Shown here: positions 10,469 to 19,052 of the stretch, in pieces | Position numbering within the stretch: the first letter of the stretch is position 1 | How the letters are laid out: each line of letters opens with the position of its first letter | Source: Asterionellopsis glacialis | Lineage: Eukaryota; Bacillariophyta; Plagiogrammaphyceae; Rhaphoneidales; Asterionellopsidaceae | NCBI GenBank assembly: GCA_014885115.2 | Contig: WKLE02000148.1 | Coordinates: 33,182 to 63,340 of the forward strand | Length of the DNA: 30,159 nt | Direction of reading: 5' to 3' | Program-made: the position numbers and the translations under genes | Notes under the pieces: generated by a model | Told to the model about the DNA's origin: nothing | What the model saw: the letters and a program-made list of their open reading frames with translations, nothing else | The model's database searches: none

Positions 10469-10803
10469 ATTCGCATTCTGCTACTTCAATTTCTTCTCTC
10501 TCGTCTAATTCTACATTTTCCACAACATCTCAAATCAACAATATTTCCGACAAGTAGTACATCTTCCACAGTAATCCCCATGGCTACCCCTTGAACTATT
10601 TTATAGGATTGATAATTTGAACGTCCACTCTTCTTCAAACTTGCTGCTAATGCATTAGCTGCAATCCCTGTAGCAGGATCTTCAGGGTACCCTGATGCCC
10701 TTGGAAATTGTCGACATTGGAATTCACCAACATTACGACTCGGAGGATACAAGTAAATCCCTGTTGATGTCAATATCATTACATCCTTTGCAAAATTCTA
10801 AAG
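10469..10803 (-). pseudogene. Duplicated 3' half of PhzF
   Basis: It matches the intact PhzF gene from its stop codon through the segment reading GCDEINSTGIYLY (5651-5985), about 6% diverged. It keeps PEDPATGIAANALAASLKKSGRSNYQSY in frame. Differences are a nine-base in-frame loss that turns MGRPSRITV into MGITV, a one-base insertion that alters the last ~15 residues, and small indels near NVGEF. The first half of the gene, including exon 1 and the catalytic Glu region, is absent, so it is a 5'-truncated relic even though a 97-codon frame (10486-10779) remains open. Confidence 0.9.
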
Positions 10804-10904
10804 TGGCCGAATTGATGATGGAAGCATCAACTTCTGCGTCGAAATTGCGTGAGCGATTGCTCAAAGTGAAGAAAGAGCACGAAGTAGTGGAACGCCCAGC
10901 TTTC
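10803..10904 (+). other. Coding-like 34-codon fragment at a breakpoint
   Basis: Between the PhzF relic and the hldD stop lies a stretch whose + strand reads VAELMMEASTSASKLRER followed by LLKVKKEHEVVERPAF, a charged amphipathic helix-like sequence with higher GC than its surroundings. It is not part of PhzF. It may be a captured exon fragment of another gene; I do not recognise it, and chance is possible. Confidence 0.25.
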
Positions 10905-11930
10905 CTAATTCTCTTCACCGTGTTTCACAGATGTATCAACTGTTGTTGAACCCCAGGTTCTGTCTGGGATCAAATACTGCTCAATGTAATCGTGCACGGC
11001 ATCTTCCAAAGAAGCAAAGGGCCGAGTATACCCAATGTTGCGCAACTTTGCGAGGTTGGCCTCGGTGAAGTATTGGTAGTTGTCACGTATGTCTTCAGGA
11101 GTATCGATGAAGGAAATGTCCACTTCACGTTGCATGGCCTTGAACGTAGCCTTGGCCAAGTCCAAGAATGTTCGGGCTTGACCCGATCCTAAATTGTACA
11201 GTCCATTGGATGATGATTTTCGGTGGTGCATGAAAAAGAAACATACCTCCGTTAGGTCCTTGACATAGACAAAGTCCCGGGCTTGACTTCCGTCTTCAAA
11301 GTCTGGGCGATGGGACCGGAACAATTTCATTGCGCCTGTTGCCTGTACTTGGTTGTAGGTGTGAAAAACTACGCTTGCCATTCTCCCCTTGTGGAATTCA
11401 TTGGGGCCGAACACGTTGAAAAACTTGAGACCTACCCAGAAATACGGAGCATTTCCAGCTTTTTCTTGGGATAGCGCCCACTTGTCAAATTCGTTTTTGG
11501 ATTCGCCGTACGGATTCAAAGGAACCAAGTCATTCACACACGCATGGTCATCGGAATAGCCATATTCGCCGTTTCCGTAGGTAGCGGCTGACGATGCATA
11601 CACCAAGGGCAGCCCGCATTTAACACACGCATTCCAGATTCTTTTACTAAAGTTGACGTTTAATTCATCGAATATACTCCGGTCTTGTTCCGTTGTATTG
11701 GTTCGTGCTCCGAGGTGGAAAATGAAGTGAACCTGGCTTTCATTCCGTTCAAGCCAATCGAAAAATTCCCGACGATCAACGCGCTCTGAACAAATCAGAT
11801 CCCGATGGTTTCGGCGTTTGTCATCCCTCGAAAAGTCATCCACCAAGGCCAAATCAAAGAATCTTGCTTCGTTAAGGCGAGCGGCAAGTGCGCTGCCGAT
11901 GAACCCAGCGGCTCCGGTGATTACGATCAT
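10905..11930 (-). CDS. hldD: ADP-L-glycero-D-manno-heptose 6-epimerase (HldD/RfaD), bacterial type
   Basis: This is an intronless 341-aa short-chain dehydrogenase/reductase-family sugar-nucleotide epimerase. The dinucleotide-binding TGAAGFIG is at residues 5-12, SSAATYG at about 113-119, and the catalytic Tyr141/Lys145 pair in NPYGESK. The HldD-specific blocks are all present: FHLGARTNTTE, FDELNVNFSKR, FFNVFGPNEFHKGRMAS, LFRSHRPDFEDG, RDFVYVKDL and IRDNYQYFTEA. In bacteria HldD converts ADP-D-glycero- to ADP-L-glycero-manno-heptose for lipopolysaccharide core. There is no targeting extension, so it would act in the cytosol. Its GC is visibly higher than that of flanking DNA. None of its usual partners (GmhA, HldE, GmhB) is in the window. 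Transfer from a bacterium is inferred; the role in a eukaryote is unknown. Confidence 0.93.
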   Translation of the reverse strand: MIVITGAAGFIGSALAARLNEARFFDLALVDDFSRDDKRRNHRDLICSERVDRREFFDWLERNESQVHFIFHLGARTNTTEQDRSIFDELNVNFSKRIWNACVKCGLPLVYASSAATYGNGEYGYSDDHACVNDLVPLNPYGESKNEFDKWALSQEKAGNAPYFWVGLKFFNVFGPNEFHKGRMASVVFHTYNQVQATGAMKLFRSHRPDFEDGSQARDFVYVKDLTEVCFFFMHHRKSSSNGLYNLGSGQARTFLDLAKATFKAMQREVDISFIDTPEDIRDNYQYFTEANLAKLRNIGYTRPFASLEDAVHDYIEQYLIPDRTWGSTTVDTSVKHGEEN

Positions 11931-12550
11931 GCCACAAAGGTGCCGGTGTCAAAGCTGCATCTATGGAAGTCTAAAAAAAGAATCTTCCCTCGGCGTCAGA
12001 TAGGCCCTTTCTATCGTCATACCTTGGACCAAGTATTTTAAGGGAGCGCATGGTAGTGAAAATGCATTCCACCATTGTCCGTGGTTGGAGAAAATACTGT
12101 ACAATCGGTAGTCTAGCAAGTGCCATGTCCTGAAAAACTATGACAGGCTATTTTACTTTTGTAACTGTACGTTAGTACGTTTAGCATACGTAGAGATGGA
12201 GGAAATTGATGCGAACGTGAATGAGACTTTTGCGTGAACCCTCTTACATGTACATATATTTACTAGCAAAAACAGTTTTATTTATTGTCATGAAAATTAT
12301 ACTGGAAGTAAATATATTCAACGTGACTTATCTTTTGGTATACAGTATTCGCATGGAGGACATTGACTTTTTCCAAAATTATGCCCCACAAGAATCAACG
12401 GTCGTATTTGCTGTTTGCCACAAGATTAGAAATTTGGTGTCACAAGTTCGAAGGATGTTCTTTTTTAGAATTGTTGGTTCACATATTGTGCAAACTAGGA
12501 CCTATACCCAAACGCATTAGCAACTAAAGAAAGAAAAGAGAAAGAAGACC
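11931..12550. other. Divergent intergenic between hldD and the beta-trefoil gene
   Basis: The 620 bases hold both promoters. An open frame at 12221-12520 runs up to the downstream gene but has no coding character. A purine-rich tract (AAGAAAGAAAAGAGAAAGAAG) immediately precedes the ATG at 12551 and is probably 5' UTR. Nothing else is recognised. Confidence 0.55.
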
Positions 12551-14233
12551 ATGCCACCTGATGGGAATAAAATTCGACAAGAAACGTCAACAACTTACGT
12601 TTCGGGCAAAGATCTCAGAAATGATGTAGAAGAAAATAACGGTAGTAAGTTCATGTCAGATGTAGTGAAACAAGTCCTTATGGACTTTCCCTGTATAGAA
12701 CAACCGATACGTTGCTTCCTATCTTGTATGGGAAACGATAAACAACTTTCTTGCTCGCAGAAAGGAATAGCTTTTGCACGAGAAGAAAGATCCGAACATG
12801 AAGAATTTAAATTGATCCCTGAAGGTTCGGATCATAATGTTTTCACTCTGAAAAATACGAAACTGGATCGGTTGATTTGTTCTGATGCTAAAGGAACTGT
12901 GTATGCCGCTCAAACTCGTCTTGGTGATATGGAAAAATGGACTTTGGTAGCATCTCCAAAGATTGACGGAGGGTATTTCCTCATATCTGCATGTAGCAGT
13001 AGGTATCTTCAGTGTAATGGAAACAGAATTCATACGGAAGACCCGAGCAACATTGAAGAGTATGATGACGCACAACAACTGAATATAACATGGAAGGTTG
13101 ATTTAAACAGTGGAGAATTGTGTTACCTTAGTGCATCTCATGTTGATATGCGACTCAGATGTGACCTTACAGGGAAATTGTCCATGAGCAACAATTACAA
13201 AGGTTGGGAAGGGTGGCGTTTAGTTGAGGCCGGTGGTGGCTACATTCGGATATCCCCGTGGGCTCACAGTCACAAATACCTCTGCAGTAATGAAACAGGT
13301 GAAGTTTCGACAACAGAAAGGAGAGAAGATCTAGCTGTAAAGTGGTATGTTGAAAAGGCACCACTTGGCTTTTCGGGTGTATTGATTAGGTCAGCAGTAC
13401 ACAATAGAGTACTTTTATTCGATGAGACCACGAACACGTTAAGCACTGGAATTGATTCCTTTGAAACGCCGGAGGAGTTCCTTGTTGTTGAAAATGCAGT
13501 ATGGCAGCTTCCCTCCTTACATCGTCAAACATACTATGTGACATCTTCCATTTATAAGAGAAGAATTGGAACAGGCAGAAACGGCAATGTAAGTATGTCT
13601 AATGTACCAATTCGGAAGAAAGCAGAGCAGTGGAGGTTAGAAGGTACAGGTGAAAGTGGTGTAGTAAGGTTATTTTCAGAAAGCAGTCAAATGTACATGG
13701 GATCATTAGAAAGTGGGAAAGTTTGTATGATATCGTCCATGATGGATGATGGATCAGACAAATGGGTCATATCAGAGTCTCTAGAAGGGTCTCAACTGTT
13801 GAGATCTATAACCCACAATCGGTACCTTGCATGCTCTGATGGTTCGACACTTTGCACAGTCACCGAAGATGACATTTCTTGCAGCGCCAAACTCTGGTCG
13901 TTAGAACCTTGCCTACCAAGGCAAGTAACAAAAGATAAACTCAAGGCGGTAGGCACTGCGTTCACAGTGGGAGTGGCAACAACAATCGTTTGCCCAGTGC
14001 TTATCACTGGAGCAGTTGGGGTAATGGGAATTGCTGAAGCTGGAGTTGCAGCCAGAGTCGTGACTGGAAGCATTCGGGCTGCAGAAACATTATCATCAAT
14101 CACACGAGTGGCTGTGAGCTCATCAAATTTTTTTCGATCTGCATCATCAATACTTTCTGACGACTCCCGTGCAGAAAACGACACGAACAATCCCATTGCA
14201 AATCGACCTTTCTGTGGGTGGAACTCCTGGTGA
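12551..14233 (+). CDS. Beta-trefoil (fascin/ricin-B-like) repeat protein with hydrophobic glycine-rich C-terminus
   Basis: This is a single-exon 560-aa protein. After a ~45-residue polar leader, residues about 50-460 consist of imperfect ~45-residue repeats with the pattern 'G..YLIS...RYL.C...G.V......W.L', for example GGYIRISPWAHSHKYLCSNE, LLRSITHNRYLACSDG and VRLFSESSQMYMGSLESG. This is the beta-trefoil signature of fascin-like or ricin-B-like domains, enough for two or three trefoils. Residues about 470-535 are hydrophobic and Gly/Ala-rich (VGVATTIVCPVLITGAVGVM), reminiscent of the membrane segments of ISG12/6-16-type proteins; the remaining ~25 residues are polar. No signal peptide is seen. 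It may bind actin or glycans and anchor to a membrane through its tail; this is inference from fold only. It is convergent with the gene at 14358. Confidence 0.7.
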   Translation: MPPDGNKIRQETSTTYVSGKDLRNDVEENNGSKFMSDVVKQVLMDFPCIEQPIRCFLSCMGNDKQLSCSQKGIAFAREERSEHEEFKLIPEGSDHNVFTLKNTKLDRLICSDAKGTVYAAQTRLGDMEKWTLVASPKIDGGYFLISACSSRYLQCNGNRIHTEDPSNIEEYDDAQQLNITWKVDLNSGELCYLSASHVDMRLRCDLTGKLSMSNNYKGWEGWRLVEAGGGYIRISPWAHSHKYLCSNETGEVSTTERREDLAVKWYVEKAPLGFSGVLIRSAVHNRVLLFDETTNTLSTGIDSFETPEEFLVVENAVWQLPSLHRQTYYVTSSIYKRRIGTGRNGNVSMSNVPIRKKAEQWRLEGTGESGVVRLFSESSQMYMGSLESGKVCMISSMMDDGSDKWVISESLEGSQLLRSITHNRYLACSDGSTLCTVTEDDISCSAKLWSLEPCLPRQVTKDKLKAVGTAFTVGVATTIVCPVLITGAVGVMGIAEAGVAARVVTGSIRAAETLSSITRVAVSSSNFFRSASSILSDDSRAENDTNNPIANRPFCGWNSW

Positions 14234-14357
14234 ATCAGGATGGAATTAGACACGTAGGCAATAACATTATTTGTGTACTTAGAGAATACAGTATATGCAA
14301 TTCTATACCATAAAAAATATTTCCTTACAGTATTCATAGAACTGACAGTGTTATCTC

Positions 14358-16214
14358 TCAAGTCTGCTTTCGGACAGCGTTTATGAATGCCAGGGTTCGT
14401 GCACCAATTTCTTGTGCCGAATCGACTGGATTACGAGATCCTGCCAACCCAATTGCCCTCGACATCCAAGTAGGAAGCAACATGTTAATATCACTAAATT
14501 CTGGGTGATGAGCGTTTGAAATTACTCCAAAGTCTGACACTCCCCCTTTCAGTCCAAGTTCTCCACGTTTGTGCATGCATTCCATGATATGCGAAGAACC
14601 CCAATTCTTCATTNNNNNNNNNNNNNNNNNNNNNNNNNNNNNNNNNNNNNNNNNNNNNNNNNNNNNNNNNNNNNNNNNNNNNNNNNNNNNNNNNNNNNNN
14701 NNNNNNNNNNNNNNNNNNNNNNNGATGTTTTCTTTACTTCTTGCTTCTCATCACCGTTATCATCATCATCGACATATCCCCCCAATCCACCTGTATAGAC
14801 ATGTTTTGAATCTTCTAACTTTTCATCAGGATGCAAGGCACGACGTGTATCATCTGGTGACCAATCTACAGCAGGTTCATGAGCTATAACACAGGATGCC
14901 ATGGAAGGTTCACGTTGAGCAGCGGTAAGCGCTGTCGCCCCGCCAAATGAATGGCCCATAAATACAACTTTAGCTGTTGTATCGATTTTGTCAATAAATG
15001 AGACACCATGTTTTTGTAATTCTATAATATCAATTTTGTCCAAACGTAACATGACCCTAGCTGCTCCTAAAAACTCCTGTACACGTAGATCTGTACACTG
15101 ACGTCTCAATCCTGTTTTTTGTTTGTATGTTTGGGGGTAAGCAAATCAATGAACGAAAGAAAGAAAAGTTATGAGTGTACCGACCTGTCAAGCAAATATT
15201 CATACCCTTGGCTTTATGCAGATAACCACCAATGACAACTTACTTGCATATTCAACTTTCGTCTCTTCGACATCCAACTGAGATCAAAAGCAACCGAAAC
15301 AAAATTCATGAGTACAAGCTTTTTTTTTCAAAGAACCCCAAGGCGTTATACCTTGTATAGAAGAGGATTAAAATACAAATCACTTGGACAGTACTGTACT
15401 ATTCTAGAAACAATGATCGTACCTTGTGTATTTCGAAATCTCTCAACATCAACGACCCATCTACACGTTCCACAAGGGCGGCACTTCCGTCCGCATGGTC
15501 TAAAGAAACCACGATATTCCCACTTGCAGCCACATTCAATGTTTGATATGTATAAATTTCACGTGTCCCACCCAAACCATGAGAGTAAACAACCAATGGC
15601 ATTTTCTTTTCCAAGGGGGCTGCATTCCTTTTCACAGGAAGTTTCATTAATCTCCATGTATGCAATATCCAATCCATAGACCGTATTGCAGGTGGAGCTA
15701 TTTTCATACTTTCCTTACAAAATGCAATAGCATTCTTTGGGTTCAGATATGGTATCGAAGAGGCAGAATCGTCTTTTGTTGGGTAAAAGATTCTAGCTAT
15801 CACATGATCATCCTTTCCATCGATCAAAACTGGCAAATGTACATCGACTACACCAATATTGTACTTTGCACCTTTAATCGGTGGTAGAGTTACGGGTGTG
15901 AATAATATGGAGAAAGTCAATCCCAAAAATACACATGCACTCGAGGCAATAGCAATTGCTAATGAAACCCAATAGTAGTCTTCATTTTTAAATATGAAGC
16001 GTAAGCCTTGTAACACAAGGAATGGTAGGAGTGGAAATGAAATCGTCCAACGATTCGTGAAGGACCAACCCGCTGTAATGTACGTTATCAAGAATGCAAT
16101 GATAGCATTGGGAAAGGATCGATCAATAGGAGAAATGATGCAGATACATTGCAACAATAATGTTAGGATATCCAACGCGACTCGTGATCGGATCAGATGC
16201 AGTTCACCAAACAT
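14358..16214 (-). CDS. PAF-acetylhydrolase-like membrane-anchored serine esterase (interrupted by assembly gap)
   Basis: Exon 1 is 16214-15423 (264 codons from the first ATG), the intron about 15422-15098 (donor AAG|GTACGA, best-phase acceptor CGTCAG), and exon 2 15097-14358 with 110 N inside. The N-terminus has about four hydrophobic segments (about 11-28, 35-50, 57-70, 82-106), followed by a luminal or cytosolic alpha/beta-hydrolase. The family blocks are ARIFYPT, PLVVYSHGLGGTREIYT (oxyanion region) and VVFMGHSFGGATA with nucleophile Ser at about 314, HEPAVDW, and a late His in ISNAHHPEFSD, matching the order in PAF-acetylhydrolase II/plasma-type lipases that cleave short or oxidised acyl chains from phospholipids. 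The two sides of the N gap are in different frames, so the gap length is not exact or hides an intron. The acceptor choice is moderately sure. Confidence 0.82.
14614..14723. other. 110-base N assembly gap inside the PAF-AH-like gene
   Basis: The run of N falls between ...GDEKQEVKKT and KNWGSSHIMEC of the esterase. The frames on the two sides do not agree for a gap of 110, so the length should be treated as nominal. Confidence 0.95.
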
Positions 16215-16512
16215 ATTCAACGTTGTTGTTTTTGCTGCTGCTGCTGTTGTTTTTTGTTCGCATTTGGGTCCCGGTTGTCGGTGCGAAGAGAGTATACTCT
16301 TTTTTTTCTTTCTTTCTCAATTGATCCGCGTAATAGAATACTAAGTAGGACCATATTATTGTAAGGTAGGACTAGTCTAGGACCTTAGGTAGAGAGCGAG
16401 TGATGCGTGTTGCGTATTTTTCTTTTTCCTTGCATTTCGCAATTTTTTGATTTTTTGGGACGCCACCTTTCGCGGCAAAAATTCGCGCTCACCCACGCAA
16501 CGACAAAATCGG

Positions 16513-16520
16513 TGACGTCA
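16513..16520. promoter_or_regulatory. Perfect CRE palindrome TGACGTCA
   Basis: This is an eight-base bZIP/CREB-type site in a locally CpG-rich patch about 300 bases upstream of the PAF-AH-like start. CRE-like elements are known CO2/cAMP-response sites in diatom promoters. Function here is only inferred from position. Confidence 0.4.
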
Positions 16521-17262
16521 GGTTGGAGGATGACATCATGTACGAGAAAACCAACGTAGCCTGTCCCTGTCTTTATCTTTAGCCCTATTCATTATAAAAT
16601 CCCACAAAAGACTACACAAAAGACCGAGCCATTTGTATTTCTGGCATTCTTCCTCAGGTCTAAAATTTATGAGTAATTTTTTTACTATCTTTGACGTAAA
16701 TACCAAGTAGGTCCTAGTAGTATTTAATACTTTTTCTCCTCAGGCACTGACTGAACAAGATGCCACAAAGACATGAGAAAAAAAGCCATATGCTCCTAAA
16801 AAACTTATTAGAATGCCAATTTGGTTACATAACTATCCTGTTGATGATGATTCGATAGGGGTACAAAGAAACAAAGAGAAACAAAAAGAATTTTAGTATT
16901 TTTCTCTTCAGTACACTCTAACTGATAGGATCTAGAGGACCTAAGGACCTGGGACGCAGCCCAAACTAACTAGCACTCTAGTCCTACTGGCATTGCAGCT
17001 TTCAAGAATTTTCTTCTAGAGATGTTGAATGACTTCATCTTCTGACACCTTTTTTCTCATTTCACCCAATCTAGATTGCATGGAACAACTCTTAGAAGAA
17101 ACTGTTCTGACACCTCTATCTCAACATCTTTTAGGGAGAGCATGCTTCATTTTTTATGCACCAAAATATTATTTTAAAATAAAATTACCCTTTTCCTGGC
17201 ATTGTTAGATTCAAAACTCTAGAGAGAAGTAAAAATGTAGTATCTAATCGAACCTATCCTAG

Positions 17263-17298
17263 TTGTGTAGTCTTATCATGTTGTGTAGTCTTATCATG
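17263..17298. repeat. 18-base perfect tandem repeat (two units)
   Basis: The unit TTGTGTAGTCTTATCATG is repeated exactly twice in direct contact. Partial matches (TTGTGTAG) recur at about 17345 and 17367. No coding role is visible. Confidence 0.9.
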
Positions 17299-18362
17299 CA
17301 TGAAGGAGATCTATTCATTATTTGTTGGTGCTCAAATTCAGCGATTGTGTAGCTGTATGGCACAAATTGTGTAGTGCTTTTCGTGTATTCACAAGACTTT
17401 TGCAATAGATATGATTTTGTTGATAAAGAATTTTCAAAAGAATAAATTTCTTTCAAATTAATTAGTCAGAGTGCATTCAAACGGTGCTGGGTGCTATGCG
17501 AGCATCAGGCAACGCAAATTTGAAAGAAGCCCACGTGTAAGATTTCTCTCTCCCTGTATATTGAAGAAAAACCATCCCTTGACCTTTAAAGACCAGTTAA
17601 TCTACCAACACTGATTCCTTGCAAAGTCAATAAAAGCGTGCAGCAAGTTCGGTACTCTGTCTGTAGGACCTGTACATAAGAATTTGTACGAAAGTTGAAA
17701 GACATACGCTCCATGCCAATCTGTTGCATGTTCCAGCGGTGAGTGCCAGAGTGACTTTTCATGCCTACATGCAACAATATTACAAGAAGGAATTCATGGT
17801 GCCAAATAATGGAAATGATGGGGTGTAGTTGTTTCAACATGGAGACGACAGAAAAGAAAAGTTGAGAGGACTAAGAGTATCATGATTTAGAAATAAAAGT
17901 TGTCTATATAAACTTTATGAGTTGTAAACAATGAAGTTCCATGTTTGAATCTTCATCTATTGTTTGTTTCGTGTTGTCTTCGAAAGAAGTCTTTCTCAAG
18001 AAAGATTGAAGTGTTTGCTTTTGGTTGTTCACGTGATCTGACACTGTGATTATGTACCATCGCATCAGAATCCCCCTAAAAGGAATAAAGACATCCGGAT
18101 GACTTTTTGTTGTGAATCAGAAACAAAAGGACAAGCACGTCAAAAGCGAAGCCTTTTGAGCATGATATAGAGGAAACGAAGCTAGCGACTGTTGTTGTTG
18201 CCATGAGGATCCAACTGTATTTGTTTCATTTGGAAGTCATCGTTTCATCACGGTCATGTTGTCGACCCATACCAAGCATCACATGTCAGGGGTGTACCTA
18301 CTGTACTTCTAGCTAGTACTGGTACACTCGATACTGTAAATCCTAGTAGCTTTCACGCTTTT

Positions 18363-19052
18363 TTAGGCAGCTGCCGCAGTAGAATCAACTTCAATAACCA
18401 GTTTGTTATGATTTCGTCTAGCGTTGTTGTCATTGTTTGCCGCTGTAGCTCGTGATTTCATGTAGTTAAACAAACGAACATATTCTTGCACTTCTTCATG
18501 TTGACCAAGTGACATTTGAATTTCAATAAGTTGTCGAAGTGCCATGGTTGAAAAGAGTGCTTTCGAAGAGGACGATGTTGATTCCAAATTACCAACACTT
18601 TGACGTACGGCAGTCTTCAAGAAATCGATCGCAACATTGGCAAACATTTCATTCCGTTCTTGATGTTGATCGTGATCTTGTTGTTGACAAGCGGAAATCA
18701 ACGCCAAAGCTTGGTTGTAAAAAATGATAGATGTACAAAGTTGATCAACCTCTTCGTTGTCTTGTGAGTCATTTGTCACCATAATGGCAATAGGATTTGA
18801 GTGCTTTTCGCTAAGTACATTTAAGAATGATCCATCACGAAAGATTGTGGGATTACGTAGTCTTGGAAGCTGCAATGAAATTCGGTCACCACGGATAATA
18901 CGGTTGTCATCAGATGAAACTACATCGTGTTCATGTAGGATATCAACAGCATCATTCATTATTGACATAGCACCTTCGAGTTCGTTGGCTTCTAATAAAT
19001 TGATCCCCACATTATTGAGGAAGATAGCGGCTGTAAGGTTATAGCAGTTCAT
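18363..19052 (-). CDS. TPR-like repeat protein
   Basis: This is a single-exon frame of 229 aa from the first ATG at 19052; longer readings need a TTG start. Residues about 4-40 (LTAAIFLNNVGINLLEANELEGAMSIMNDAVDIL) fit a tetratricopeptide unit, and about 125-142 (CTSIIFYNQALALISACQ) fits the first helix of another. A helical region around 185-205 (ALRQLIEIQMSLGQHEEVQEY) could be a third. This spaced arrangement, with low-complexity Gln/Asp/Ser linkers (QQQDHDQHQE, STSSSSK), is typical of a large diatom family of unknown function. It ends in a short Ala run. TPRs bind proteins; no partner can be named. Confidence 0.7.
   Translation of the reverse strand: MNCYNLTAAIFLNNVGINLLEANELEGAMSIMNDAVDILHEHDVVSSDDNRIIRGDRISLQLPRLRNPTIFRDGSFLNVLSEKHSNPIAIMVTNDSQDNEEVDQLCTSIIFYNQALALISACQQQDHDQHQERNEMFANVAIDFLKTAVRQSVGNLESTSSSSKALFSTMALRQLIEIQMSLGQHEEVQEYVRLFNYMKSRATAANNDNNARRNHNKLVIEVDSTAAAA

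Larger units (their letters stand above)
16215..18362. other. 2.1-kb intergenic region, no gene recognised
   Basis: Just upstream of the esterase ATG, on its 5' UTR side, is a CAG-type microsatellite (16228-16248). Around 16455-16530 the DNA is CpG-rich with a perfect palindromic CRE, TGACGTCA (16513-16520), and a near match TGACATCA at about 16530, about 300 bp upstream of the esterase start. Words of the form AGTAGGACC/GGTCCTAGTAG recur at 16344-16384, 16706-16720 and 16926-16988. An 18-base tandem repeat is at 17263-17298. Short open frames at 17259-17456 and 17586-17840 have no coding character. Confidence 0.55.

Noticed and set aside
10905..11930. Bacterial contamination as the source of hldD
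   Set aside because: No gap or N run separates it from the PhzF/NOS relic on one side or the beta-trefoil gene on the other.
12221..12520. A 99-codon frame before the beta-trefoil gene
   Set aside because: Hydrophobic, AT-driven composition without motif; lies in the probable promoter and 5' UTR.
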